Shown here piece after piece: positions 8,424-16,703 of a stretch of 64,000 nt of DNA; position 1 is the stretch's first letter; each line of letters begins with the position of its first letter. Under the pieces are notes generated by a model, which was given only the letters and a program-made list of their open reading frames with translations, was not told where the DNA came from and did no database searches. A program made the position numbers and the translations under genes. This DNA comes from Sulfurovum riftiae (GTDB lineage: Bacteria; Campylobacterota; Campylobacteria; Campylobacterales; Sulfurovaceae), in contig NZ_LNKT01000045.1 in assembly GCF_001595645.1 (NCBI RefSeq), forward strand, positions 133,145 through 197,144. Direction: 5' to 3'.

Positions 8424-10397
8424 TTAAAGTTTTTTCACCTTTGCTATTTCATCACGTAATCGTGCCGCTTCCTCAAACTCCAGATTTTTTGCTGCAGCGA
8501 GCATTTTGGCTTTGAGCTCTTTGACGAGCTGTTGTCTTTCCGCTTTGGGCATTTTGTCCAGCTTGCTTCGTTTGTTGTAAAGTTCTCCTGCATCTTCCAC
8601 TTTGAGGTTGGTATCGAGTTCACGTATGGTCGTTGTCGGAGTGATACCATGTTCTTTGTTGTATGCGATCTGTTTCTCTCTTCGTTTCTGGGTGATCTCG
8701 ATAGTCGCTTTCATGGAATCGGTCATCTTCTTGGCATACATCAGCACTTTTCCGTTGGCATTTCTTGCCGCTCTTCCCGCAGTCTGAATGAGCGAGGTCT
8801 TTGAGCGCAGGAACCCCTCTTTGTCGGCATCAAGTATGGCGACCAGGCTTACTTCGGGCAGGTCGAGTCCCTCTCTGAGCAGGTTGATCCCTATCAAAAT
8901 GTCAAACTCTCCCAGACGCAGTGAACGGATCACCTGGTTTCTCTCGATTGCATCAAGATCCGAGTGCATGTAGCGTGCTTTGAGTCCCAGGTCGTTGTAG
9001 TAACTTGTCAACTCCTCTGCCATCTTTTTTGTCAACACCGTGACAAGTACACGTTCGCCTCTCTCGATCACCGGTTTCATTCGGTCATGAAGATTTTCTA
9101 CCTGATAGGTAGAGTCGATCACTTCTATTTCTGGATCGAGCAGGCCGGTAGGGCGTACCACCTGCTCCGCCACAACAGAGGAGAGTTCTATCTCCAGCGG
9201 TGTCGGAGTAGCGGAGACGAAAAGGTAGTGGGGTGCTTTGTTGATGTACTCGTCAAACATCAGCGGACGGTTGTCAAGTGCGGAGGGGAGCCTGAAACCA
9301 TGGTCGACAAGGACCTCTTTTCTGCTTCTGTCACCCGCATACATACCACGGAACTGTGGAAGGGAGACATGGGACTCATCTACAATGACAAGGTAGTCAT
9401 CGTGCATCGCTTCGAAGTAATCCATCATGGAGTAGGGGGTCTCTCCCGGTTTTTTCCCTGTAAGATGCCGTGAATAATTCTCGATCCCTTTACACATGCC
9501 GGTAGCTTCTATCATCTCCAGGTCGAATTCTGTACGCTGTTTGAGCCGGTTGTACTCGACCATTCTGTCCTCTTTCTGAAAATAGGCAAGCCGTTCATCG
9601 AGCTCTTCTTCTATGGTTTTGACCGCACGTGCGAGTTTTTCCTTGCTGACGATGAACTGGTTGGCAGAGTAGATGGTGACCTCTTTGAGATCTCTGTTCT
9701 TTTCTCCGGTCAGAGAGTTGAACTCATAGATCGCTTCCACTTCATCGCCGAAGAACTCTATGCGCATGGCGAACTCATCCGAATAGGCAGGGTAGACATC
9801 TACCACTTCACCGCTGACACGGAAATTCCCTATATCGAAAAATTCATCGTTGCGTTTGTATCCCATATCGACGAATTTGAGAAGCAGTTCTTTCTGGTTG
9901 TACTCCTCTCCCACAACAAGTTTCTGTACGATGGTCTTGTAATCCTCCGGAGAGCCCAGACCGTAGTTGGCTGAAACCGAAGCGATGACAATGACATCGT
10001 CATGGCTGAGCAGAGAAGCGGTCGTACTCAGACGAAGCCGTTCAAGTTCTTCGTTGATGGAGGAATCTTTCTCGATGAAAAGATCCTGCCTGGGAAGGTA
10101 GGCTTCAGGCTGATAGTAGTCATAGTAGGAGATGAAATACTCCACATGGTTGTTGGGAAAAAAACTTTTGAACTCCGAGTAGAGCTGTGCCGCCAGTGTT
10201 TTGTTGTGTGTCATGATGAGCGTAGGCTTTTTGGTCTTCTCTATCACTTTCGCCATCGTATAGGTCTTCCCCGAACCTGTCACCCCGAGCAGGGTCTGAT
10301 AACGGTTTCCCGACTCGATGGAAGTTACAAGTGAATCGATGGCAGTAGGCTGGTCACCGGCAGGCTTGTAATTGCTTTTGACTGCGAAGTTTGGCAT
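8424..10397 (-). CDS. uvrB: UvrABC excinuclease subunit B
   Basis: 657 residues; DNA damage-verification helicase-like subunit of nucleotide excision repair. Walker A GVTGSGKT at 38-45, the beta-hairpin with [12 protein letters not shown] at about 91-102, Walker B DESH (VIVDESHVS), motif VI (QTAGRAARN) and a C-terminal UVR motif ([13 protein letters not shown], about 632-650) that contacts UvrC. Length is typical. ATG 10397 is preceded by AAAGGAA. A degenerate AAATTAG heptamer array lies in its upstream region, between it and the IVP gene. Confidence 0.98.
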   Translation of the reverse strand: MPNFAVKSNYKPAGDQPTAIDSLVTSIESGNRYQTLLGVTGSGKTYTMAKVIEKTKKPTLIMTHNKTLAAQLYSEFKSFFPNNHVEYFISYYDYYQPEAYLPRQDLFIEKDSSINEELERLRLSTTASLLSHDDVIVIASVSANYGLGSPEDYKTIVQKLVVGEEYNQKELLLKFVDMGYKRNDEFFDIGNFRVSGEVVDVYPAYSDEFAMRIEFFGDEVEAIYEFNSLTGEKNRDLKEVTIYSANQFIVSKEKLARAVKTIEEELDERLAYFQKEDRMVEYNRLKQRTEFDLEMIEATGMCKGIENYSRHLTGKKPGETPYSMMDYFEAMHDDYLVIVDESHVSLPQFRGMYAGDRSRKEVLVDHGFRLPSALDNRPLMFDEYINKAPHYLFVSATPTPLEIELSSVVAEQVVRPTGLLDPEIEVIDSTYQVENLHDRMKPVIERGERVLVTVLTKKMAEELTSYYNDLGLKARYMHSDLDAIERNQVIRSLRLGEFDILIGINLLREGLDLPEVSLVAILDADKEGFLRSKTSLIQTAGRAARNANGKVLMYAKKMTDSMKATIEITQKRREKQIAYNKEHGITPTTTIRELDTNLKVEDAGELYNKRSKLDKMPKAERQQLVKELKAKMLAAAKNLEFEEAARLRDEIAKVKKL

Positions 10398-10411
10398 GTA
10401 TTTCCTTTGGA

Positions 10412-10444
10412 AAATTAGAAGTTAGAAATTAAAAATTAGAAATG
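10412..10444 (+). repeat. AAATTAG-type heptamer array, left of the IVP gene
   Basis: Four imperfect 7-bp units (AAATTAG, AAGTTAG, AAATTAA, AAATTAG) then AAATG. Mirrored on the other side of the IVP gene by an array in inverted orientation. Confidence 0.8.
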
Positions 10445-10458
10445 ATGGTGTGCATTTT

Positions 10459-10818
10459 TCAAATGCTTTTATTTTTGAGGGTTTTTGTGATAGATACCAA
10501 TAAGCCTACAAGTTCCTTGTTGTCTTTTAAAAGGCTATGATGCATAGGTTTTGATATGTATTCGGTATCATGAAGAAGATTTATCCAGTATTGTGTTTCA
10601 TTGGCTTCCTTGAGTGCAATCATAAGTTTATTTAAAAAATCTGCTCGTGATTGTGCAAATTTGGATTCACTGATCAAGGCACAAATAGCTGTGCCTGAAC
10701 GAATAATTTGTTTATTTAAAACATACTCCTTCTTTTCATTGGAAAGATATTGACTCAAGCGCACAATACGTATGGAGAATGCATAGATTTTGTCATAGAG
10801 TATATTTTTTTCTTCCAT
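10459..10818 (-). CDS. Four-helix-bundle protein (23S rRNA intervening-sequence protein family)
   Basis: 119 residues, all helical. The stretch VLNKQIIRSGTAICALISESK and the following SRADFLNKLMIALKEANETQYWI are the hallmarks of the IVP/S23 four-helix-bundle family (related in fold to the Avd accessory protein of diversity-generating retroelements). Family members occur inside rRNA intervening sequences and as free genes; the molecular role is unknown, with nucleic-acid binding proposed. Here the gene stands alone, flanked by inverted heptamer arrays, suggesting it was brought in or spread together with these repeats. Confidence 0.85.
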   Translation of the reverse strand: MEEKNILYDKIYAFSIRIVRLSQYLSNEKKEYVLNKQIIRSGTAICALISESKFAQSRADFLNKLMIALKEANETQYWINLLHDTEYISKPMHHSLLKDNKELVGLLVSITKTLKNKSI

Positions 10819-10829
10819 TTTTTTCTCAA

Positions 10830-10860
10830 TTTCTAATTTCTAATTTCTAATTTCTAATTC
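10830..10860 (-). repeat. AAATTAG heptamer array, right of the IVP gene
   Basis: Four exact units of TTTCTAA (AAATTAG on the minus strand... shifted by one) at 10830-10857, continuing as TTC. It begins 12 bp from the IVP start codon and is inverted relative to the array at 10412. Confidence 0.85.
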
Positions 10861-10908
10861 TTTCGCTATTATAACACATCAAATAAAATATCAATTACGG
10901 AGCGGAAG

Positions 10909-11127
10909 ATGTCGGCATTACAGAAATTACAGGAAAAGATCACCCAATGGAAAGCAGATCATGAAGCGATCAAAAGCGAGAATGCACAGCTTAAAGCAGA
11001 GCTTTCGAGTGTATCGGGTTCCCAAAATGAAAAAGATGCCCTCATCGAGTCTCTTAAAAGAGAGTTGGCGGAGAAAGATGCTGAGATCGAAAAGATCATT
11101 GCGCAGGTAGAGGCGCTACTGTCGTAG
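10909..11127 (+). CDS. Small coiled-coil protein, ZapB-like in form
   Basis: 72 residues, almost entirely one heptad-patterned coiled coil (leucines and isoleucines spaced through LQKLQEKITQWKADHEAIKSEN), rich in E, K and Q and without a membrane segment. ACGGAGCGGAAG gives a ribosome site before the ATG. A TATTATAAC box lies about 40 bp upstream. It is followed by a heptamer array and then a small protein with ZapA-like features, so a role in cell-division accessory assembly is a hypothesis from size, coiled coil and pairing only. Confidence 0.7.
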   Translation: MSALQKLQEKITQWKADHEAIKSENAQLKAELSSVSGSQNEKDALIESLKRELAEKDAEIEKIIAQVEALLS

Positions 11128-11129
11128 CG

Positions 11130-11176
11130 AAATTAGAAATTAGAAATTAGAAATTAGAAATTAGAAATTAGAAATG
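11130..11176 (+). repeat. AAATTAG heptamer array, six exact copies
   Basis: Six consecutive AAATTAG units at 11130-11171 then AAATG, starting right after the stop of the coiled-coil gene. This is the cleanest array of this sequence in the window. Confidence 0.93.
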
Positions 11177-11239
11177 AAAAAACTTTTATTTCTAATGGGT
11201 AGTTTTTAGTTTTCATATTGATTATCCAAAGGACTATAT

Positions 11240-11461
11240 ATGAAAAACGTAGGACTTACCGTCTGCGGTAACCGGTACGAGATCAAACTTGAAGATGATT
11301 TTGCAGATTTCGTAAACAAGGACCTGGCAGATGCCGGTGTTAATCTGCATACGGACAACAAGCCGGACAAACTCCTCAAAGCCTACCTGCGTCTAGCGAA
11401 ACAGGCTACCTCCTATGAGGATGAGATAGAACTGCTCATCGAAACACTGGACGGTCTGTAA
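11240..11461 (+). CDS. Small conserved-looking protein, possible ZapA-like
   Basis: 73 residues. It begins MKNVGLTVCGNRYEIKLEDD, a beta-hairpin like that opening ZapA-family proteins (V-x-V/I-x-G-x-x-Y-x-I), and ends in helices (LLKAYLRLAKQATSYEDEIELLIETL). AAAGGAC lies before the ATG. It follows the coiled-coil gene at 10909 with only repeats between. ZapA binds FtsZ; the assignment is tentative since ZapA proteins are usually longer (about 90-100) and the match is by eye. Confidence 0.65.
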   Translation: MKNVGLTVCGNRYEIKLEDDFADFVNKDLADAGVNLHTDNKPDKLLKAYLRLAKQATSYEDEIELLIETLDGL

Positions 11462-11499
11462 CTCTTTTTGGATGTGCCCTTTACGGCATCATCTTTCTT

Positions 11500-12435
11500 C
11501 TATTTCCTGCTCCGTTCTATAAAGTCTTCTTCTGTTTCATTATCGTTAAGCTGTGTTGTTTTGAAGCTGAACTGAGGTTCTGGTGTCAAATGGAAATCAT
11601 ACCCCTTCACCGCTTCCCTCATACGCTCTTCAAGATGTATCGCATGTTCCTGGTCCGCAAGCGGCATAAGGACTGCAAAATGGTCATCATCGTAACGGCA
11701 TACAGTGTCACTGTCCCGGGTTACCGTACTGAGTATATGTGCTGTCTTCTGGGCAAGATACTTTTGCTGCTTCGCATCATAGGTACCAAAATTATCGACC
11801 GACAAAAAGAACATCGAGAGCGGACTGTTCTCCCTTTTGGCTCTTGCCACTGTGGTATGAAGCTCCGCAAGGAAATACTTCTGGTTGAACAGATGCGTGT
11901 CATGGTCGTGAATGGCATGTTTTTTCATCTGCTTGTGGATGTAGACCCTTACAAGGTAGATCATAAGCAGGGCGAGTATCATGGCCGCAAACAGACTGAT
12001 GTAAAAGACGTTGATGATCTTTTTCTGTTTCATATAAACCATTTTTTCAATATTTACTGCCATATTTTCAGCCAAGTCGTAACATTTTTCGTTTTGTGTT
12101 GAAGAACCCTCTTTGTATGTGCTCCAACAAGCATTTATTTTTGAAAAGTCTTCGGAAAGTGTATTTGCTCCTATATAAAGTTCGGAATCATTATTTTTAG
12201 CAGTCCAAAGAGATAATACAGTGAGTGTTTTATCGATCTGCTGTATCATCTGCTGATCTTTTTTGTTTGCAGCATGTTCCATTGCACCTGCAATCCAAGA
12301 GCTTTGACGCACAATTTTCGTATCTTGCTGCATGGTTTTAAACGATGAATAAACAAAGTAAAAACTGAAAGGTAGAATAAGAACTACCAAGTAAAGTAAA
12401 AGTGTTATTCTGAATGATGACCATTCTTTTGGCAT
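11500..12435 (-). CDS. Membrane protein with degenerate GGDEF domain
   Basis: 311 residues. Helix 10-30, a periplasmic sensor-like region of about 110 residues with two Cys (C103, C118), a second helix 143-163, then a GGDEF fold (about 176-305; HDHDTHLFNQKYF matches the usual HDxLTGLxNR region). The signature is YDDDHF (248-253) in place of GG(D/E)EF, so cyclase activity is unlikely; it may bind c-di-GMP or GTP or only transmit a signal. I start at 12435 because AAAGGAG stands 7 bp before that ATG; a longer frame to 12528 would overlap the pilin gene. It follows a prepilin gene by 34 bp on the same strand. Confidence 0.82.
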   Translation of the reverse strand: MPKEWSSFRITLLLYLVVLILPFSFYFVYSSFKTMQQDTKIVRQSSWIAGAMEHAANKKDQQMIQQIDKTLTVLSLWTAKNNDSELYIGANTLSEDFSKINACWSTYKEGSSTQNEKCYDLAENMAVNIEKMVYMKQKKIINVFYISLFAAMILALLMIYLVRVYIHKQMKKHAIHDHDTHLFNQKYFLAELHTTVARAKRENSPLSMFFLSVDNFGTYDAKQQKYLAQKTAHILSTVTRDSDTVCRYDDDHFAVLMPLADQEHAIHLEERMREAVKGYDFHLTPEPQFSFKTTQLNDNETEEDFIERSRK

Positions 12436-12469
12436 AAAATCTCCTTTAATTAATATATTTTGATCCACA

Positions 12470-12895
12470 TTATCTGCTAATTCCTTTTCCGCCAAACTTG
12501 TAATGCCTTGCCAAATGTCCACCGACATTGTCTATGTCTGCACAGTAGATATCGGCAGCAGGATTTGTTGTAACATTCAGTTCCCCGGGGGGCAAGCCCC
12601 CATTTGGGGGATATGTAATAATGTAACATTTTGTATTTTTTGGCTCACAAGAGGTTGGATGATTTGTATCGTTATAATCCCGACCTGTTGCGGTATAATG
12701 TGAACTTATGTCTCTAACGCATACACCCATATTATGCACGGTAGTAGAAAGTTTTGCGTCATCTCTTGTTGCGGCAAGCCTCGGTAATGCCATTGCCGCC
12801 AAAATACCGATGACGATAATGATAAAAATAAGTTCTATCAGTGTCCAGCCTGCCCTCATTGTGACAGATGTTTTATTTTGATAATAAAGCTTCAA
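12470..12895 (-). CDS. Type II secretion/type IV pilin-like prepilin (G-W cleavage site)
   Basis: 141 residues. A short basic leader ends in Gly, then WTLIELIFIIIVIGILAAMA forms the prepilin signal: peptidase would cut between G and W, with the conserved Glu at +5. Mature part has four Cys (two pairs) and an Asn/Pro-rich middle. Start chosen is TTG 12895, preceded by AGGGGGAG at 5-6 bp; ATG 12913 is possible but would place that purine run inside the gene. Paralogue of the three prepilins transcribed divergently from 13072. Its surface-exposed C-terminal half is unrelated to theirs by eye. Confidence 0.85.
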   Translation of the reverse strand: MKLYYQNKTSVTMRAGWTLIELIFIIIVIGILAAMALPRLAATRDDAKLSTTVHNMGVCVRDISSHYTATGRDYNDTNHPTSCEPKNTKCYIITYPPNGGLPPGELNVTTNPAADIYCADIDNVGGHLARHYKFGGKGISR

Positions 12896-13071
12896 TTTAT
12901 CTCCCCCTCTCATATTATTAAAGTATCTACTATATTTCACACAATTGTCAGTAAATACACTCCTTTTGTTATTATATCAGGTTTTTTTAATATTCTCCAA
13001 AGCTTTTAATAAGTAAAATTAGAGTGGACCAATTATTGAATTGGTACTAAATTTATTTTCAGGAGTTAATC

Positions 13072-13503
13072 ATGAACAACATGAGACGCGGATTCACAAT
13101 GATCGAATTGATCTTTGTAATTGTAATTATCGGTATTTTGGCAGCGGTTGCCATTCCAAAACTGGCAGCGACAAGAGACGATGCAAAAGTTTCAAAAGGT
13201 GTTGCTAACCTTAAAACATGTATTACGGATATCGGTGCAGCTTATACTGCAAGAGGGAAAGAAGGTAATGATACAGCAGCATGTGAAGCTGTAGTACAGG
13301 ATGGATGTTTCTTAGTGACGGCAGCAGGTGAAACAGCTACAACAGGACAAGATGGAAATATTACAGTAAAGGCTTTAACTGGAGCTAATAGTAGTGAGAC
13401 ATGGTGTAAAGAAGCTGCTACTGTTTCAAAAGATCAGAATTTAAGTACTGGTACTACTACAGCATATACCCATGAGTTTGGTGGAGCAAGAGTTGTAAGA
13501 TAA
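13072..13503 (+). CDS. Prepilin-like protein 2 (canonical G-F site)
   Basis: 143 residues. Leader MNNMRRG, cleavage before FTMIELIF with Glu +5, then a 20-residue hydrophobic helix and PKLAATRDDAKVSKGV, the shared motif of all four paralogues. Mature C-terminal region is Thr/Ala-rich with four Cys (likely two disulfides). Likely substrate of a prepilin peptidase and a component of a type IV pilus or type II secretion pseudopilus; assembly ATPase and platform genes are not in the window. AGGAG 7 bp before ATG. Confidence 0.9.
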   Translation: MNNMRRGFTMIELIFVIVIIGILAAVAIPKLAATRDDAKVSKGVANLKTCITDIGAAYTARGKEGNDTAACEAVVQDGCFLVTAAGETATTGQDGNITVKALTGANSSETWCKEAATVSKDQNLSTGTTTAYTHEFGGARVVR

Positions 13504-13513
13504 GATTCTTTAT

Positions 13514-13545
13514 CTCGTTCCCACGCGTGGCGTGGGAATGCATAT
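13514..13545. repeat. REP-like hairpin, TTCCCACGC stem
   Basis: Perfect 9-bp stem TTCCCACGC (13518-13526) / GCGTGGGAA (13530-13538) with a GTG loop, flanked by CTCG and TGCATA. It lies 11 bp behind the prepilin stop and could act as a terminator or stability hairpin. It is a different stem class from the GTAGGG family. Confidence 0.8.
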
Positions 13546-13634
13546 TGCAATAAAAATTACAAAATAAATTATTTATATATTCTCAATTTATTTTCTAATA
13601 TTTATATACCCCATCTTTTTCAAGAAGGACAGAT

Positions 13635-14096
13635 ATCAAAAATAGTTCACATAAAAAAGCATTCACAATGATAGAGCTGATCTTTGTGATAGTCATTATC
13701 GGTATATTAGCTGCAGTTGCAGTCCCGAAATTGGCAGCGACAAGAGACGATGCAAAGATCTCGGCACTTGCCAAGAATGTGACCATTGGGGCAAATGAAA
13801 TAGCGTCATATGCACTTGCCAATGGGAAGACAGAATCTGATTTTACACTGATGTCGAATGCCGTTGCAGGAATGGTCGGTAGAGGAGAGGCAGTACAAAG
13901 TGGCAGTATTCTCAATATCAAGATAAATGACACAGCAGATTGTTTGATAATGGAAATTAATACAACTACAGCCGATTCCAACCTGACTATCAGCTATGGC
14001 AATGCGGGAACTGATGGTATCTGTCAAGGATTGCAAGATACAGTGGATGATGAAAAATATCCTATTCCTTTAACAGGTAGCAGAGTAAAAAAATAG
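13635..14096 (+). CDS. Prepilin-like protein 3, probable ATC start
   Basis: 153 residues if initiated at ATC 13635. The frame is closed by a stop at 13596 and contains no ATG, GTG or TTG before ATG 13668, which lies inside the prepilin signal (FT-MIELIF) and would delete the leader and cleavage site. AGAAGGA (13624-13629) is placed 5 bp before ATC, and the resulting leader (KNSSHKKA, then FTMIEL) aligns with the leader VSSKKA of the next paralogue. So an AUC start, or a recent loss of ATG, is implied. Cleavage would be A-F. The mature part ends VPKLAATRDDAK and a domain with two Cys. Confidence 0.8.
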   Translation: MKNSSHKKAFTMIELIFVIVIIGILAAVAVPKLAATRDDAKISALAKNVTIGANEIASYALANGKTESDFTLMSNAVAGMVGRGEAVQSGSILNIKINDTADCLIMEINTTTADSNLTISYGNAGTDGICQGLQDTVDDEKYPIPLTGSRVKK

Positions 14097-14209
14097 CCTA
14101 TTCTTATTTTTCTAAAATTTTCTAAAATGCACAATACATAATAGCAATACTTTTATGATATAATAATAAAAAAGTGGAATATATTTATACACTGTTAAAA
14201 AGGGTTAGA

Positions 14210-14683
14210 ATGCAGGTGTCTTCAAAAAAAGCGTTTACAATGATAGAATTGATCTTTGTGATAGTGGTGATTGGTATATTATCGGCCATTGCCATACCAA
14301 AATTGGCTGCTACACGGGATGATGCGACCATTACAAAGGCTATTGCAACCATCGGAGCTGTGCGTAGTTCTGTGGCTACAGAGAGGCAGAAGCGTATTTT
14401 AAGAGGAGATTTTGATCATCCGATTACATCACTTCATAATGGAACAAATACAGTTTTTGATGTTTTCAATCAAGACAAGGATGGAAAACGTAATCCTGTA
14501 TTGGAGACAACTATATATGATTGTAATAAAGTTGGAAAAAGTACAGGATGTTGGCAAGTAGTCAATACAAATGAATATAGATTTGTCATGCCAGATGGGA
14601 GTAATGTTGATTTTAACTTGACTAAGAGCAGGTTTACCTGCAAAGACCCATCAAGTGCGAACTGTATACTTCTGACAAATTAG
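14210..14683 (+). CDS. Prepilin-like protein 4
   Basis: 157 residues. Leader MQVSSKKA, then FTMIELIFVIVVIGILSAIA with the same IPKLAATRDDA motif. Cleavage after Ala rather than Gly. Mature region contains FDVFNQDKDG and four Cys. ATG 14210 has AAGGG 6 bp upstream; a GTG at 14174 would add 12 residues to the leader. Its stop overlaps the GTG of priA by one base, so the two are probably co-translated. Confidence 0.87.
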   Translation: MQVSSKKAFTMIELIFVIVVIGILSAIAIPKLAATRDDATITKAIATIGAVRSSVATERQKRILRGDFDHPITSLHNGTNTVFDVFNQDKDGKRNPVLETTIYDCNKVGKSTGCWQVVNTNEYRFVMPDGSNVDFNLTKSRFTCKDPSSANCILLTN

Positions 14684-16521
14684 TGTATTGTTATGTAGTT
14701 TCACTTCTCAGGTCAAGCGCACCCGGATTGACCTACTCTTCCAAACAATCATTAAAAACAGGCTCTGTTGTTTCAGTCCCTCTGAAAAGCACTCAAAAAG
14801 AAGCTGTTGTTGTCAGAGAAGTTGAAAAGCCTGATTTTGAAACGTCTGAGATCATTTCTGTAACGGATAGATATCATAGTTCTGAACAGATGGAGATTGC
14901 GAAATTTATTTCTGAATATTATTTCTCTTCGTTTTCGGAGGCAATTTCTTTATTTTTGCCCTTTAGGCAAAAAAGCGTTCAGCGTTCAGCGTTCAGCGTT
15001 CAGGTTAAACCTCAGTTATCTTTTCCTCAGCAAAAAGCCTATGACCAGCTCTTACAAAAAGAGAGAGCTTTGCTTTTCGGTGTGACAGGTTCGGGGAAAA
15101 CAGAAATTTTTATTTCTTTGATGGCAAAGATGCTGGAAGAGGGTAAAACATCCATTTTTTTGATGCCGGAGATCTCCCTGACGCCGCAAATGGAGAAACG
15201 TCTGAAGGTCTATTTCGGGGATGCGGTGGCGATGTGGCACTCCAAGATCACGAAGAAGAAAAAAGAAAGTATTCTCGCAGGCATTGAAGAAGGCAGGATC
15301 AGAATCATTGCAGGTGCCAGATCGGCTCTCTTTGTTCCGCTTCCCGATTTGGGATTGATCATCGTGGATGAGGAGCATGACGACTCGTACAAGGCACAGA
15401 CCAGACCGCGGTATCATGCACGGGATGTGACTGTTCTGATGGGGCAGAAACTGGGTGCAAAAGTCGTATTGGCCTCGGCGACACCTTCCGTAACGAGCTA
15501 CTACAAGTATGATGTGGTCAAGCTGGAAAAACCCTATGTTGAAACGAAGAAATCGTATCGCTTCATAGCGGGAGACAGCATCAGTGCGCCGATCTTGAAA
15601 GCATTGCATCAAAATTTTTTACAGAAGGACCAGTCCCTTCTTTTTCTGCCGACAAGAGGGAATTTCAAGTATCTTTACTGCGAACAGTGCGGCAAGACTC
15701 ATCTCTGTCCCTACTGCTCTGTAGGGATGGCTCTGCACAGGAAGCATCGGCATCTGAAATGCCACTACTGCAACTTCACCGAAGCCATTGTCGATACCTG
15801 TACGCACTGTGGACATACACCACTCAAGAGTGAACGTATGGGGACGGTGGAAGCCATCGAGACGATCTCCTCAACGATCGAAGGTATTCAGATAGAGCAG
15901 TTCGACAAAGACAGTATTACGACGGCAAAGAGACTCAAAGAGGCACTCAGGCGTTTTGAGAGTGGAGAGAGTCACCTTCTGCTTGGAACACAGATGCTGA
16001 GCAAAGGGCATGACTATGCGAACATTACGCTCTCCGTGATCATGGGGTTGGATTATATATTGGGGCTGGCAGATTACCGGGCGAGAGAACGGGCGATGTC
16101 CCTGCTTTTTCAGATAGCGGGGCGAAGCGGAAGGGCCAAAGAGGCGAATGTGATAGTACAGACAGGGGATGCGGAATTTTTCAAAACGTATCTGAATGAC
16201 TATGAAGATTTCATCAAAGACGAACTGGCATTCCTGGAGATGGCAGGGTATCCTCCTTTTGTCTCCCTGGCACGCATTCTCATTGCGCATAAAGATGAGG
16301 CAAAAGCAGGAAAGATCACTCTGGATACCGTTACCAAACTCAAAGTATTTGAAGAGATCGAGATCGTGGGGCACGGGAAAGCACCGGTGGAGCGGATCGC
16401 CAATAAATTTAGATTCCAGATTTTGCTCAGAGCAAAAAACAGAGTACCGTTGTTAAAAGCACTGCACAGTGTAGACTGTAGAGAGATCGAGATTGATATG
16501 GACCCGGTCGAATTTTCATAA
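14683..16521 (+). CDS. priA: Primosomal protein N' (PriA helicase)
   Basis: 612 residues; restarts stalled replication forks and loads DnaB. N-terminal DNA-binding part, then helicase: Walker [10 protein letters not shown] (about 133-141), DEEH (about 229), SATPS, zinc module with eight Cys (CEQC..CPYC..CHYC..CTHC, about 332-375), SKGHDY and QIAGRSGR. Length fits the short epsilonproteobacterial PriA. GTG start overlaps the prepilin stop. Residues about 89-107 (PFRQKSVQRSAFSVQ) are encoded by a small hairpin and four tandem GCGTTCA heptamers, an apparent repeat insertion in the linker before the helicase core. Confidence 0.95.
   Translation: MYCYVVSLLRSSAPGLTYSSKQSLKTGSVVSVPLKSTQKEAVVVREVEKPDFETSEIISVTDRYHSSEQMEIAKFISEYYFSSFSEAISLFLPFRQKSVQRSAFSVQVKPQLSFPQQKAYDQLLQKERALLFGVTGSGKTEIFISLMAKMLEEGKTSIFLMPEISLTPQMEKRLKVYFGDAVAMWHSKITKKKKESILAGIEEGRIRIIAGARSALFVPLPDLGLIIVDEEHDDSYKAQTRPRYHARDVTVLMGQKLGAKVVLASATPSVTSYYKYDVVKLEKPYVETKKSYRFIAGDSISAPILKALHQNFLQKDQSLLFLPTRGNFKYLYCEQCGKTHLCPYCSVGMALHRKHRHLKCHYCNFTEAIVDTCTHCGHTPLKSERMGTVEAIETISSTIEGIQIEQFDKDSITTAKRLKEALRRFESGESHLLLGTQMLSKGHDYANITLSVIMGLDYILGLADYRARERAMSLLFQIAGRSGRAKEANVIVQTGDAEFFKTYLNDYEDFIKDELAFLEMAGYPPFVSLARILIAHKDEAKAGKITLDTVTKLKVFEEIEIVGHGKAPVERIANKFRFQILLRAKNRVPLLKALHSVDCREIEIDMDPVEFS
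14955..15002 (+). repeat. Hairpin plus GCGTTCA heptamer array inside priA
   Basis: TTTTTGCC-CTTTA-GGCAAAAA hairpin followed by four exact GCGTTCA units (14975-15002). The unit is 7 bp, so any gain or loss of a copy shifts the priA frame. The hairpin-plus-heptamer design matches the intergenic elements elsewhere in the window. Confidence 0.88.
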
Positions 16522-16537
16522 ACAAACAAGCGGCTGT

Positions 16538-16697
16538 GTAGGGTCGGTTTACCGACCAGGCAAAATGAATATACATGGCGGTCGGTAAACCGACCCTACG
16601 CAAAATGAAGATATTTTGGATAAAATACAAGAATTGTAGGGTCGGTTTACCGACCAATTAAAATAAATATACGTGGTGGTCGGTAAACCGACCCTGC
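16538..16697. repeat. Array of four alternating REP-like hairpins
   Basis: Units at 16538-16557 (+), 16580-16599 (-), 16636-16655 (+) and 16678-16697 (-), all GTAGGGTCGG-TTTA-CCGACC with one head changed to GCAG in the last. Spacers are 22, 36 and 22 bp and share short sequences (AAAATGAA, AATATACGTGG-like), so the pair itself has been duplicated. This BIME-like array fills the priA-ispG gap. Confidence 0.95.
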
Positions 16698-16703
16698 GGA
16701 CAG

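Noticed and set aside
10412..11176. Diversity-generating retroelement (IVP/Avd-like protein with repeats)
   Set aside because: No reverse transcriptase, no template/variable repeat pair is present near the four-helix-bundle gene.
13514..13545. Rho-independent terminator for prepilin 2
   Set aside because: The 9-bp stem is good but no T run follows on either strand, and its sequence is of a repeat type; kept as a REP-like hairpin.
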